In this document: one piece after another, positions 18,034 through 27,101 of the stretch | How the letters are laid out: every line of letters starts with the position of its first letter | How positions within the stretch are numbered: position 1 is the stretch's first letter | NCBI RefSeq assembly: GCF_002163755.1 | Contig: NZ_CP015863.1 | Location: 2,294,001 to 2,358,000 of the forward strand | Origin: Vibrio campbellii CAIM 519 = NBRC 15631 = ATCC 25920 | GTDB lineage: Bacteria > Pseudomonadota > Gammaproteobacteria > Enterobacterales > Vibrionaceae | Length of the DNA stretch: 64,000 bases | Direction: 5' to 3' | The notes under the pieces: model-generated | The model's input: the letters and a program-made list of their open reading frames with translations, nothing else | Database searches by the model: none | Told to the model about the DNA's origin: nothing | Made by a program: the position numbers and the translations under genes

Positions 18034-18618
18034 ATGGCATTTGAACTACCAGCTCTTCCTTACGCGAAAGACGCACTAGAACCACACATCTCTGCAGAGA
18101 CTCTAGATTTCCACCACGGTAAGCACCACAACACTTACGTTGTTAAGCTAAACGGTCTTATCCCTGGTACTGAGTTCGAAGGCAAAACACTAGAAGAAAT
18201 CATCAAGACTTCTACTGGTGGCGTATTCAACAACGCAGCACAGATCTGGAACCACACGTTCTACTGGCACTGTCTAGCGCCAAACGCGGGCGGCGAACCA
18301 ACTGGCGCAGTTGCTGAAGCAATCAACGCAGCATTCGGTTCTTTCGAAGAATTCAAAGCGAAGTTCACTGACGCAGCAATCAATAACTTCGGTTCTTCAT
18401 GGACTTGGCTAGTTAAGAAAGCTGACGGTTCTCTAGAAATCGTTAACACTTCTAACGCAGCAACACCACTAACAGAAGAAGGTACTACTCCACTTCTAAC
18501 TGTTGACCTGTGGGAACACGCTTACTACATCGATTACCGCAACGTACGTCCTGATTACATGAACGGCTTCTGGGCTCTTGTAAACTGGGACTTCGTAGCT
18601 GAGAACCTAGCGAAGTAA
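18034..18618 (+). CDS. sodB: Iron superoxide dismutase
   Basis: Cytoplasmic Fe-SOD converting superoxide to oxygen and hydrogen peroxide. With the start at 18034 (GGAGA about 9 bases upstream) it has 194 residues. Metal ligands are His27, His74, Asp158 and His162, and Gln70 in AAQIWNH is the iron-type second-shell residue. An ATG at 18019 would add five residues and is unlikely. sodB in Vibrio and enterics is normally under iron/RyhB control; nothing in the 240-base leader proves it here. The gene is heavily codon-optimised, as for a highly expressed protein. Confidence 0.96.
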   Translation: MAFELPALPYAKDALEPHISAETLDFHHGKHHNTYVVKLNGLIPGTEFEGKTLEEIIKTSTGGVFNNAAQIWNHTFYWHCLAPNAGGEPTGAVAEAINAAFGSFEEFKAKFTDAAINNFGSSWTWLVKKADGSLEIVNTSNAATPLTEEGTTPLLTVDLWEHAYYIDYRNVRPDYMNGFWALVNWDFVAENLAK

Positions 18619-18652
18619 TTTACTTCCCCCTAAGTTCAATTTAGTCATAGTT

Positions 18653-18681
18653 AAAAGCTCGCATTACTGCGGGCTTTTTTA
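18653..18681 (+). terminator. Terminator after sodB
   Basis: AAAGCTCGCA (18654-18663) pairs with TGCGGGCTTT (18668-18677) with one wobble, followed by TTT. Confidence 0.85.
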
Positions 18682-18774
18682 TTGCTTCTCAAACCTATTT
18701 CTTCAATTAATCCCTTCTTTTCCCTAAAGTTCTTCCTTGTGTTGCCGTTAAAAGTGCATCAAGCGAGGAACACC

Positions 18775-19278
18775 ATGCAAATCCATACTTTAGACAAAGC
18801 AGCAATCATCAACGAACTTCAGTTCGGTAATGGTATCAACCATGCCGTGCACGAAGGCCGCCGTGCTGATTTCTCGTTAATTCTGTCTATGTTTTCGAAT
18901 GATGTTCGAGATGTGGTTCCAGTTGAAGAAGTACAAGAAGTCATCACCAGTGACGACATTCTTCGCCAGCAATTCGGGCTGTCTCAACCTCAAGCGCTTC
19001 GCTCTGATAGCAGCAGCTATGAACTTGCAGCAGAACATGCAAAACAGTTCCATGATGCAGGCTTACCATCTGCGAAGTTGAGCCATTACCTAAAACCAGA
19101 CGCGCTAACTTACCTCCCTGAAGACACTTTCAATCTGCCAGAAGAGGTTTACCACAACCTTTCCGGGCATGAGCGTCGTAGCTTAGGAGAGCGTAATAAG
19201 CAGTTGATCCCTGAAGCGGGCTTGTACAACCAACTAGTGACGGCTCAACGTCAGTATCAAATTCAAGTACAAGCTTAA
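18775..19278 (+). CDS. VC2046/SO_3500-family protein
   Basis: A 167-residue soluble protein of unknown function. It resembles the small gammaproteobacterial family whose V. cholerae member, VC2046, also lies next to sodB (VC2045). The sequence has no signal peptide, cysteines or membrane segment; the N-terminal part (LQFGNGINHAVHEGRRADFSLILSMFSND) looks conserved. Start at 18775 with GAGG 6 bases upstream; the open frame extends to 18682 but that stretch overlaps the sodB terminator zone. Confidence 0.78.
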   Translation: MQIHTLDKAAIINELQFGNGINHAVHEGRRADFSLILSMFSNDVRDVVPVEEVQEVITSDDILRQQFGLSQPQALRSDSSSYELAAEHAKQFHDAGLPSAKLSHYLKPDALTYLPEDTFNLPEEVYHNLSGHERRSLGERNKQLIPEAGLYNQLVTAQRQYQIQVQA

Positions 19279-19472
19279 CGATCTTCTTTTTCTCCAAGCA
19301 CTTACATTTGAAGCACGTCAGAAATGTGACGGCTTACAAATTCCTAGACAATAATTCCGACTCAAAAGCGTTACTTTGAAGCTTTTCACACTGAGCTCAA
19401 AGAAATTCATCCATGCTGTTAGCACAAACCACTGATGTATTGTTTAACACAAGAAATTACAGTGAAGGTGCC

Positions 19473-20156
19473 ATGGATATCAAAGAATCAATCATTCTCG
19501 TTACATCTGCAGGCTCAGTCTTAGGCAGGACTTGTTCCAACCACTTTGCCCACCTTGGTGCGACGTTGGTGCTTTGTGACCAGAACCCTCATGCTTTAAA
19601 GGCGAGCTACGAGCAAATCCGCGCCTTCTCCGACAAGGTTTATGCGATAAACGTGTGTAGTGATAACACCACCTCAATCAATCTATTGTTCGATCAAATT
19701 GAGTCACAGCTAGGCGCAACACCCGACGTCATCGTTAATTGTTGGACCAGCTCTCCAATGCCGAGCTTGATGGCACCAGAACCAATGAGTACGTACATCG
19801 ATCACCTCTCGTCTGCAGCTCGCTTTCTCTATACCTATGGGCAAGTCAGCGCAGAACGATTCCGTTCAAGAGAGAAAAAGGGGGTTATCGTGAACGTGAT
19901 CTCACATGACAACCATGAGGATTTGACTGGTATGGAAAGCATGGCGGCTTTAGTCTCTGGTTTTACTCACAGCTGGGCAAAAGAGCTGACCCCTTTCAAC
20001 ATCCGGGTTGGTGGTGTCATCCCTTCAGTAAATCATACGAGTGAAGATGTAGATGAACGACATTGGGCTCAGATCCAAGATGAGTTAGTAAGAAATACCG
20101 CCTACATTGTCGCAAATGAGTACTTTAGCGGACGCGTCGTTACGACCGAAGTCTAA
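19473..20156 (+). CDS. Degenerate short-chain dehydrogenase/reductase-like protein
   Basis: A 227-residue Rossmann-fold SDR-type protein. The nucleotide-binding loop is altered (TSAGSVLGR in place of TGxxxGIG), and the catalytic YxxxK is absent: the aligned stretch reads MESMAALVSGFTHSWAKEL, with Met and Ala at the expected positions. It keeps VIVNVISHD and IRVGGVIPS, which align with the usual core strands. It is therefore probably not a standard oxidoreductase. Start at 19473 with GAAGG 5-6 bases upstream; an in-frame ATG at 19413 has no clear ribosome site. No obvious operon partner. Confidence 0.78.
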   Translation: MDIKESIILVTSAGSVLGRTCSNHFAHLGATLVLCDQNPHALKASYEQIRAFSDKVYAINVCSDNTTSINLLFDQIESQLGATPDVIVNCWTSSPMPSLMAPEPMSTYIDHLSSAARFLYTYGQVSAERFRSREKKGVIVNVISHDNHEDLTGMESMAALVSGFTHSWAKELTPFNIRVGGVIPSVNHTSEDVDERHWAQIQDELVRNTAYIVANEYFSGRVVTTEV

Positions 20157-20212
20157 CTCTCCACGATTGATAATCACCTTCTGCTGCAAAGCGGCTAAAT
20201 AGAGAAACAAAA

Positions 20213-20241
20213 AAAGCCCCAGTCTTTCAACTGGGGCTTTG
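20213..20241. terminator. Bidirectional terminator between the SDR-like gene and adhE
   Basis: AAAGCCCCAGT (20213-20223) and ACTGGGGCTTT (20230-20240) form an 11-bp stem with a 6-base loop. The A run on the left makes it strongest for minus-strand adhE. Confidence 0.88.
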
Positions 20242-20299
20242 AGTTTCCCGATTGTAAGTTTCGTGCTAGCGAAAACCTACTTCATAACTAACGTCTTAC

Positions 20300-23002
20300 T
20301 TATGCGTTAGCTTTTTCTTTCTTAGCTTTTGGTGCTGCTTCTTTCGCTACTTGGTCTGCTTTCTTCTTGATAACAGTTGTACCTTCGAAAGTTTCGCCTT
20401 CAACGAACGCTTTACCGTAGTAAGAAGCCATTAGTACTTCTTTTAGCTCAGTGATTAGAGGGTAACGTGGGTTAGCACCTGTACACTGGTCATCGAACGC
20501 TTCAACAGCTAGTTCGTCTAGTTTCGCTACGAAGTCAGCTTCAGAAACACCTGCAGCTTGGATAGACATTGGGATGTCTAGGTCGCCTTTCAGCTCGTCC
20601 AACCATGCTAGTAGACGTTCAATCTTCTGAGCAGTACGGTCACCTTCTTGGCTTAGGCCTAGGTGGTCAGCAACTTCAGCGTAACGACGACGTGCTTGTG
20701 GACGGTCGTATTGAGAGAACGCAGTTTGTTTAGTTGGGTTGTCGTTCGCGTTGTAACGTACAACGTTCGAGATTAGTAGAGCGTTCGCTAGACCGTGAGG
20801 TAAGTGGAACTCAGCACCAATCTTGTGCGCCATTGAGTGACAAACACCTAGGAATGCGTTTGCAAACGCGATACCAGCGATCGTTGCCGCGTTGTGCACT
20901 TTCTCACGAGCGATTGGGTCGTTTGCACCGTTCGCGTAGCTTGAAGGTAGGTAATCTTTAAGCATCTTAAGTGCTTGTAGAGCTTGACCGTCTGAGTACT
21001 CGTTAGCAAGAACTGATACGTAAGCTTCTAGAGCGTGAGTTACTGCATCGTAACCACCGAATGCTGTTAGAGACTTAGGCATGTTCATTACTAGGTTAGC
21101 ATCAACGATAGCCATGTTTGGCGTGATTTCGTAGTCAGCTAGTGGGTACTTAGCACCAGTCTTGTCGTCTGTAACAACCGCGAATGGCGTAACTTCTGAA
21201 CCTGTACCTGAAGTTGTAGTGATACATACAAGCTCAGCTTTCTTACCCATTTTAGGGAACTTGTAGATACGTTTACGGATGTCCATAAAGCGCATTGCTA
21301 GTTCTTCAAAGTGAGTTTCTGGGTGCTCGTACATTACCCACATGATCTTAGCAGCGTCCATTGGAGAACCACCACCTAGAGCTAGGATTACGTCAGGTTG
21401 GAAGCTCTTCATTGCTTCTGCACCTTTCTCAACAACAGATAGTGTTGGATCCGCTTCTACGTCGAAGAATGTTTGAACTTCGATGCCTTGCTCTTTAAGC
21501 AGTTTAACTACTTCATCAGCGTAACCGTTGTTGAATAGGAAACGGTCGGTTACTAGGAATGCGCGTTTCTTACCTTCTAGGTCGCTCATTGCGATTGGAA
21601 GGCTACCACGACGGAAGTAGATAGACTTAGGTAGTTTGTGCCACAACATGTTTTCAGCTCGCTTAGCTACAGTTTTCTTGTTGATAAGGTGCTTAGGACC
21701 TACGTTCTCAGAGATAGAGTTACCACCCCAAGAACCACAACCTAGAGTTAGAGAAGGTGCTACGTTGAAGTTGTAAAGGTCACCGATACCACCGTGAGTA
21801 GTCGGGATGTTTACAAGGATACGTGCAGTCTTCATCTTGTCACCGAAGTAACGGATGCGGTCTGCGTTAACGTCTTGGTTAGTGTAAAGACCAGATGTGT
21901 GACCGATACCACCGATTTCAACCATTGTTACCGCCTGAGCAACTGCGTCTTCGAAGTTGTCAGCACGGAATAGACCTAGAGTTGGAGATAGTTTCTCGTG
22001 AGCGAACTCATCATTGTAAGAAACTTTACCTAGACCTTCACCTACAAGAACTTTAGTGTCAGCAGGAACTTTAACGCCAGCCATTTCAGCGATTGCTGGA
22101 GCAGGTTGACCTACGATTTTCGCGTTTAGCGCGCCGTCGATAAGAAGTACTTTACGTACTTTATCAGCATCAGCTTTAGATAGAACGTGAGCTTTGTGAG
22201 AAGCGAAACGCTCTTTCACTTCGTCGTACACTTCGCTAACTACGATTGCAGCTTGCTCAGAAGCACATACTACGCCGTTATCGAAAGTTTTAGACATTAG
22301 GATAGAAGCAACAGCACGTTTGATGTCAGCTGTTTCATCGATAACTACAGGAACGTTACCTGCACCTACACCGATTGCTGGCTTACCAGAAGAGTAAGCT
22401 GCTTTAACCATGCCTGGACCACCAGTTGCAAGGATAAGAGCGATACCGTCGTGCTTCATAAGAGCGTTAGAAAGCTCTACAGATGGTTGGTCGATCCAAC
22501 CGATGATGTCTTTTGGAGCACCAGCTGCAACTGCTGCGTCTAGAACTAGTTTCGCTGCATCGTTAGTTGAGTTCTTCGCACGTGGGTGTGGCGAGAAGAT
22601 GATGCCGTTACGAGTTTTTAGAGAAATTAGAGATTTGAAGATTGCTGTAGAAGTTGGGTTAGTCGTTGGAACGATACCACAGATGATACCTACAGGCTCA
22701 GCGATAGTCATCGTGCCTAGGTTGTCATCTTCTTCCAAGATGCCACATGTTTTTTCGTCTTTGTATTTGTTGTAGATAAATTCTGAAGCGAAGTGGTTTT
22801 TGATTACCTTATCTTCAACAATACCCATTCCAGATTCAGCAACTGCTTGTTGTGCTAGTGGAATACGAGCATGGTTAGCTGCAAGTGAAGCTGCGCGGAA
22901 GATTGCGTCTACTTTCTCTTGAGAAAATGTTGCGAACTCTTCTTGTGCTGCTTTAACGCGTGCTACTAGAGCATCTAGTTCAGCTAAGTTAGTTACAGGC
23001 AT
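20300..23002 (-). CDS. adhE: Bifunctional acetaldehyde-CoA/alcohol dehydrogenase
   Basis: Fermentative enzyme reducing acetyl-CoA to acetaldehyde and then ethanol with two NADH; it forms long filaments (spirosomes). The 900-residue protein has an N-terminal aldehyde dehydrogenase domain with catalytic Cys246 (GVVCASEQ) and a C-terminal iron-dependent alcohol dehydrogenase domain from about 450 (GGGSPMDAAK, TTSGTGSEVTPFAV, GGYDAVTHALEAY, HKIGAEFHLPHG metal-ligand region). GGAGAT lies about 6 bases before the start. Strongly biased codons indicate high expression. The neighbouring MarC-family gene parallels the E. coli adhE-ychE arrangement. Confidence 0.97.
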   Translation of the reverse strand: MPVTNLAELDALVARVKAAQEEFATFSQEKVDAIFRAASLAANHARIPLAQQAVAESGMGIVEDKVIKNHFASEFIYNKYKDEKTCGILEEDDNLGTMTIAEPVGIICGIVPTTNPTSTAIFKSLISLKTRNGIIFSPHPRAKNSTNDAAKLVLDAAVAAGAPKDIIGWIDQPSVELSNALMKHDGIALILATGGPGMVKAAYSSGKPAIGVGAGNVPVVIDETADIKRAVASILMSKTFDNGVVCASEQAAIVVSEVYDEVKERFASHKAHVLSKADADKVRKVLLIDGALNAKIVGQPAPAIAEMAGVKVPADTKVLVGEGLGKVSYNDEFAHEKLSPTLGLFRADNFEDAVAQAVTMVEIGGIGHTSGLYTNQDVNADRIRYFGDKMKTARILVNIPTTHGGIGDLYNFNVAPSLTLGCGSWGGNSISENVGPKHLINKKTVAKRAENMLWHKLPKSIYFRRGSLPIAMSDLEGKKRAFLVTDRFLFNNGYADEVVKLLKEQGIEVQTFFDVEADPTLSVVEKGAEAMKSFQPDVILALGGGSPMDAAKIMWVMYEHPETHFEELAMRFMDIRKRIYKFPKMGKKAELVCITTTSGTGSEVTPFAVVTDDKTGAKYPLADYEITPNMAIVDANLVMNMPKSLTAFGGYDAVTHALEAYVSVLANEYSDGQALQALKMLKDYLPSSYANGANDPIAREKVHNAATIAGIAFANAFLGVCHSMAHKIGAEFHLPHGLANALLISNVVRYNANDNPTKQTAFSQYDRPQARRRYAEVADHLGLSQEGDRTAQKIERLLAWLDELKGDLDIPMSIQAAGVSEADFVAKLDELAVEAFDDQCTGANPRYPLITELKEVLMASYYGKAFVEGETFEGTTVIKKKADQVAKEAAPKAKKEKANA

Positions 23003-23652
23003 GGTGGATCTCCTAAAATAATAAATATTAAAAACTTTTTAGTAAGGTTATTGTCTTTCGTTTTTACTGTTTATCAGCGACTTAACTAACAACCATCTTA
23101 GTAAATTGCTTTCAGGGCTGAGTATAATATTTCAGAGTGTGAAAAAAATTGACTTGGATCAGTTCTCACAACTGAAATACCCCAAAAGTAGTGCTTTACC
23201 ACAACCAAACGACATAACCCACTGATAAACAAATAAATTAAACTTCATTTTTTATTGAACAAAAAAGAAGCAAAAGAACTAAAAACCAAAAGAAACAACA
23301 ACAATCTGTAAAAAAATTTCATTTTTAGCCAACAAAATTACATGCAGACCCTAATTTTTATGCTACTGATAGCATATCTAATACGTCTTACCTCTCTACA
23401 AACCACCTTTATTTTTGCGAAAAATGTGCGATTGTTAACGTTTGTGCAAATCAGTATACTCTCTCACCAACTTTCTACGTAACAATTCGTTTCCAGATTG
23501 AATACATTTTCTTCAATAATTAGTTTTTCTCACAAATACTAGCCCAAATACGTTAGTTTTTTTCATTTCTTCCAGCCGCAGTTTTGCCTTACATTACCGC
23601 CTAAAATTACCCCTCTATTTTTCACTATTGTGAACGTTTACGAGTAAGCAAC
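23003..23652. other. Long divergent control region between adhE and the MarC-family gene
   Basis: About 650 bases without a gene, rich in A/T tracts. This is a long leader/promoter zone, as expected for the strongly regulated adhE. The only motif I could name is the FNR-like site at 23149-23162. No tRNA-like or riboswitch-like fold was recognised. Confidence 0.5.
23149..23162. promoter_or_regulatory. FNR-like site upstream of adhE
   Basis: TTGACTTGGATCAG matches the FNR consensus TTGAT-N4-ATCAA at 8 of 10 defined positions. It lies about 150 bases before the adhE start. Oxygen-responsive control would suit a fermentative enzyme, but this is an eye match only. Confidence 0.35.
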
Positions 23653-24291
23653 ATGCAGACTTTAGAGTTAGCTATTTTCCTACAGTTTTTCTTAGGTTTG
23701 GTCGCAGCAGTTAACCCTGTTGGTATCATGCCAGTGTTCGTGTCCCTAACCGGACATATGACTCCAGAAGAGAAAAACAAAACCGCCACGACAGCAAACG
23801 TTGCTGTTGCAGTGATTTTGATCATTTCTCTTTTTGCTGGTCAGTTGTTGCTAGATATGTTCAGCATTTCTCTGGATTCTTTCCGTGTTGCTGGCGGTTT
23901 GCTACTCCTGAGCATCGCGTTCTCAATGATGAGCGGTAAACTGGGTGAAGATAAGCAGAACAAGCAAGAAAAGACTGAGTATGTAAGCCGTGAACAGATT
24001 GGCGTAGTACCACTGGCGATGCCATTAATGGCAGGTCCAGGCGCAATCAGCTCAACCATCGTATATGGTGCACGCTACCCAAGCGCCCTCGACACAGTTG
24101 GCATTAGCGTTACCATCATGTTGTTTTGTTTCTGCTCGTGGCTACTGTTCCGTTCTGCACCTTTGATCGTACGTTTCCTTGGCCAGACGGGTATCAACGT
24201 AATCACGCGTATCATGGGTCTTATCCTGGGTGCATTGGGTATCGAGTTCATCGCAAACGGCCTAAGAAACCTCTTCCCCGGCTTAGCCTAA
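23653..24291 (+). CDS. MarC family membrane protein (YchE-like)
   Basis: A 212-residue membrane protein with about six hydrophobic segments and the family motifs AAVNPVGIMPVF near residue 19 and PLAMPLMAGPGAISSTIVY near 120. The MarC/YhgN/YchE family has no firmly known function. Its position divergent from adhE parallels E. coli ychE. A conserved Pro/Asn pair lies in the first segment. Start at 23653 with GAG about 9 bases upstream. Confidence 0.88.
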   Translation: MQTLELAIFLQFFLGLVAAVNPVGIMPVFVSLTGHMTPEEKNKTATTANVAVAVILIISLFAGQLLLDMFSISLDSFRVAGGLLLLSIAFSMMSGKLGEDKQNKQEKTEYVSREQIGVVPLAMPLMAGPGAISSTIVYGARYPSALDTVGISVTIMLFCFCSWLLFRSAPLIVRFLGQTGINVITRIMGLILGALGIEFIANGLRNLFPGLA

Positions 24292-24308
24292 GCTTCCAAA
24301 CTTCTGGT

Positions 24309-24355
24309 ATGATGTTGCAATTCGTTTCATTTTAACGCTGACAGTGCAACATCAT
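24309..24355 (+). promoter_or_regulatory. Inverted repeat covering the start codon of the K+ channel gene
   Basis: ATGATGTTGCA (24309-24319) and TGCAACATCAT (24345-24355) are a perfect 11-bp inverted repeat separated by 25 bases. The 3' arm includes the first two bases of the ATG at 24354. There is no recognisable ribosome site, so folding could hide the start in mRNA, or the repeat could be an operator. Confidence 0.5.
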
Positions 24356-25202
24356 GCCTCGCAAGTCTATTAAGCATCATTTATACGTCATCATCTTCGG
24401 TACCCACACACGTGCCGGACGCGCCTTCGATATTGCGCTTATTATCGCGATCATTACCTCCTTATTAGTTCTCATCCTAGAGTCACTGCCATCGGTCATG
24501 ACGGAATGGTCACGTGAGCTGCGTTACATTGAGTACACTTTTACTGCCATATTCACTGTCGAATACCTGTTAAGACTCTACTGTTCACCAAAACCTAAGT
24601 CTTACGCCACCAGCTTTTATGGCGTCGTCGACTTGCTGGCCATTCTGCCTACCTACTTAGCAATATTCTTCCCCGGCGCTTCATTTATGGGCGTGGTGCG
24701 ACTGCTTCGTGTGATGCGAATCTTCCGTATTTTGAAATTGGTTCGCTACCTGCAGGATTCAAACATCTTATTGCGCTCCCTTTTAATGGCGCGTCGTAAG
24801 ATTCTTATCTTCTTTAGTACTGTAGGTATTCTGGTCACCATTTTTGGCGCGTTGATCTTTGTGATTGAGGGACCCCACAACGGTTTTACGAGTATTCCGA
24901 AAAGCATCTACTGGGCGATCGTAACTATTACTACGGTTGGCTATGGCGACATGGTGCCGCAAACTCACTTGGGTAAAGCCATTGCATCCCTCACTATGTT
25001 GCTTGGTTACTCGATACTTGCGGTTCCAACCGGCATTATCACCGCAGAACTGAGTAATGAGATGAATGCGCATAAGCAATTGGTTAAGTGCCCGAACTGC
25101 AATTGCTCTGGTCATGACTCTGATGCGATGCACTGTAAGCATTGTGGTAGTGAGTTAGCGGATCCTGATAATCGCGTCGTGAGTGCGGACGAGGAAGAAT
25201 AA
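24354..25202 (+). CDS. Voltage-gated potassium channel with a C-terminal zinc ribbon
   Basis: Six-segment Kv-type channel, 282 residues. Membrane helices begin near residue 25; the S4 voltage sensor is RLLRVMRIFRILKLVR (116-131) with regularly spaced arginines; the selectivity filter TTVGYGD ends at Asp199 between S5 and S6. A cytoplasmic tail carries a probable zinc ribbon with Cys246, Cys249, Cys261 and Cys264, and ends in acidic residues. This tail is not part of a minimal channel and might sense redox or metals (inference). The start codon has no clear Shine-Dalgarno and is embedded in a hairpin. A 7-bp tandem repeat begins right after the stop. Confidence 0.92.
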   Translation: MPRKSIKHHLYVIIFGTHTRAGRAFDIALIIAIITSLLVLILESLPSVMTEWSRELRYIEYTFTAIFTVEYLLRLYCSPKPKSYATSFYGVVDLLAILPTYLAIFFPGASFMGVVRLLRVMRIFRILKLVRYLQDSNILLRSLLMARRKILIFFSTVGILVTIFGALIFVIEGPHNGFTSIPKSIYWAIVTITTVGYGDMVPQTHLGKAIASLTMLLGYSILAVPTGIITAELSNEMNAHKQLVKCPNCNCSGHDSDAMHCKHCGSELADPDNRVVSADEEE

Positions 25203-25204
25203 AT

Positions 25205-25285
25205 TCGGGAATCGGGAATCGGGAATCGGGAATCGGGAATCGGGAATCGGGAATCGGGAATCGGGAATCGGGAATCGGGAATCGG
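25205..25285. repeat. Eleven-copy 7-bp tandem repeat (TCGGGAA)n
   Basis: Eleven exact copies of TCGGGAA run from 25205 to 25281, plus a partial twelfth, beginning two bases after the channel gene stop codon. It is a simple-sequence repeat outside any gene I accept. Confidence 0.97.
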
Positions 25286-25421
25286 CTATATTTTGTCTTT
25301 CTGGGGATAGATTCTGTCAACGCGTTTTAGAACGTAGTTTCTTTCGCTTGCCTTCCAACGTAGCGCTTCCGGTTATTGGAGCACTGCATTCTGAACGCCC
25401 TTGTATTCCAACTCCACGATC

Positions 25422-25451
25422 AAAAAAGCCGATGAATTCACATCGGCTTTT
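25422..25451. terminator. Bidirectional terminator between the K+ channel gene and asd
   Basis: AAAAGCCGATG (25424-25434) and CATCGGCTTTT (25441-25451) form an 11-bp stem with a 6-base loop. The A run on its left makes a T tail for the minus-strand asd transcript. Confidence 0.88.
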
Positions 25452-25534
25452 ACATAACTTTCAGCTCTTACTAAGCGAAGCTTTCCCGAAGGACGAAGTC
25501 CGTTCTCGCTTCTAGAAGCACAGCGTTCTCTCTT

Positions 25535-26664
25535 TTACGCTTTCTCAGCAAGGATGATTCGTAGAGTACGGCGCAATGGCTCTGCTGCACCCCATAGAAG
25601 CTGGTCACCTACAGTGAACGCGTTTAGGAAATCATCACCCATTGCCATCTTACGTAGACGACCAACAGGAATAAAAGCGTGCCAGTTACTTTTGCCGGCG
25701 TTAGCTCTTGAGCGGTGATGTCACGATCATTTGGAATCACTTTCACCCAATCGTTGTGCGTCGCGATGATTTCTTCAATCTCATCCATTGGCACGTTTTG
25801 CTTAAGCTTGATAGTCAATGCTTGAGAGTGACAACGCATCGCACCGATACGGACACAAGTGCCATCGATTGGCACTGGCGCATCTTGAAAGCCAAGGATC
25901 TTGTTCGCTTCTACACCTGCTTTCCATTCTTCCTTGCTCTGACCGTTGTCGCGTTTAACGTCGATCCAAGGAATCAAAGAGCCCGCTAGTGGCACACCAA
26001 ACTTATCCGTTGGAAATGAAGAGCTGCGCATTGTATCCGCAACTTTTTTATCGATATCCAGAATAGAACTTGCTGGGTTTGCCAATTCAGAACTTACAGA
26101 GTCGTTGATTACGCCCATCTGAGAGATCAGCTCACGCATATTTTGTGCACCTGCGCCAGACGCAGCTTGGTACGTCATTGCACTTGTCCACTCAACTAAG
26201 CCTTTCTCGAACAGACCACCAAGGCCCATTAGCATCAAACTTACCGTACAGTTACCACCAACAAACGTATTGGTACCACCGTGAATGCCTTGTTGAATTT
26301 GCGCTAGGTTTACCGGGTCTAGTGTGATGATAGAATCTTCTGCCATACGCAGTGTAGATGCTGCATCAATCCAGTAGCCTTTCCAGCCAGCCTGGCGTAG
26401 TGCTGGGTAAACTTTCTCTGTATAACCACCACCTTGACACGTAATCACTGCGTCAAGCTGTTTTAAGCTGTCAATATCGAACGCATCTTGAAGTAGACCA
26501 GCTTCTTTACCTACCTGATTGTTAGCAAAAAGGGGGGCTGGGATACCTATTTGAGACGTGCTGTAGAAAACTGGCTCAATTAAGTCGAAATCTTTCTCTT
26601 CGACCATACGCTGCATCAGTACCGAACCGACCATGCCGCGCCAACCAACTAAACCTACTCTCAT
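25535..26664 (-). pseudogene. asd: Aspartate-semialdehyde dehydrogenase, frameshifted near the C-terminus
   Basis: Enzyme of the lysine/threonine/methionine/diaminopimelate pathway, reducing aspartyl phosphate to the semialdehyde with NADPH. The nucleotide-binding GWRGMVGSVLMQRM, catalytic-Cys motif GGNCTVSL and RCHSQA motif are intact. After VTGTL, however, the frame shifts at a TTTT tract (plus-strand 25673-25676) and stops at 25624, giving 346 residues. A different frame continues with IPVGRLRKMAMGDD and FTVGDQLLWGAAEPLRRTLR to a stop at 25535, exactly the expected family ending. One missing base explains it. Start at 26664 has GGAG 8 bases upstream. It may be a real mutation, tolerated if a second asd exists, or a sequencing error. 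Confidence 0.88.
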
Positions 26665-27101
26665 CGCATTAACTCTCCATGTATATTTTTGAAACTTTCT
26701 CCATAGTTCAATTTTCGACACAAAATCTCAAGCCCTAATTTGCAAATAAACGCAACTTTTTTAACGTTTGCCGCGATTTTTTATAATCCAAGTTATTTTC
26801 TTGTCTTTTCTTCTTGATTATTCGCCTGATCCTGCTTGGAAAAGTGCTAACTCCCCACAACAAGGTCTTACCACTCAATGAGAAAACAACATTTGCAGCA
26901 CATATTTTTTACATTACAAAACATTTCCAACCATTAACATTAAAGTTTTTTAGTTATTAATTTTACAAGCAAACGTTTTTGCGGATGAAAGTCAAGATAA
27001 AGCACCAAATGTTCGAAATATAATTTTTGTTAATGTATGTTATGCCCGATTAAAACAGGGAGCGGCCTTCCTCTATTGCTCCATGAACGACAGAGGCACA
27101 T
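26665..27101. other. Divergent control region between asd and nhaC
   Basis: 437 AT-rich bases with no gene seen. A weak hairpin (GGAGC 27059-27063, GCTCC 27078-27082) precedes nhaC. I looked for a lysine riboswitch on both strands because asd and some NhaC-type transporters carry one, and saw none of its conserved blocks. Confidence 0.5.

Noticed and set aside
25084..25515. Open frames running through the 7-bp repeat on both strands
   Set aside because: They are created by the repeat itself; no family-like sequence or ribosome site.
26665..27101. Lysine riboswitch upstream of asd or nhaC
   Set aside because: I looked for its conserved blocks on both strands and found none.
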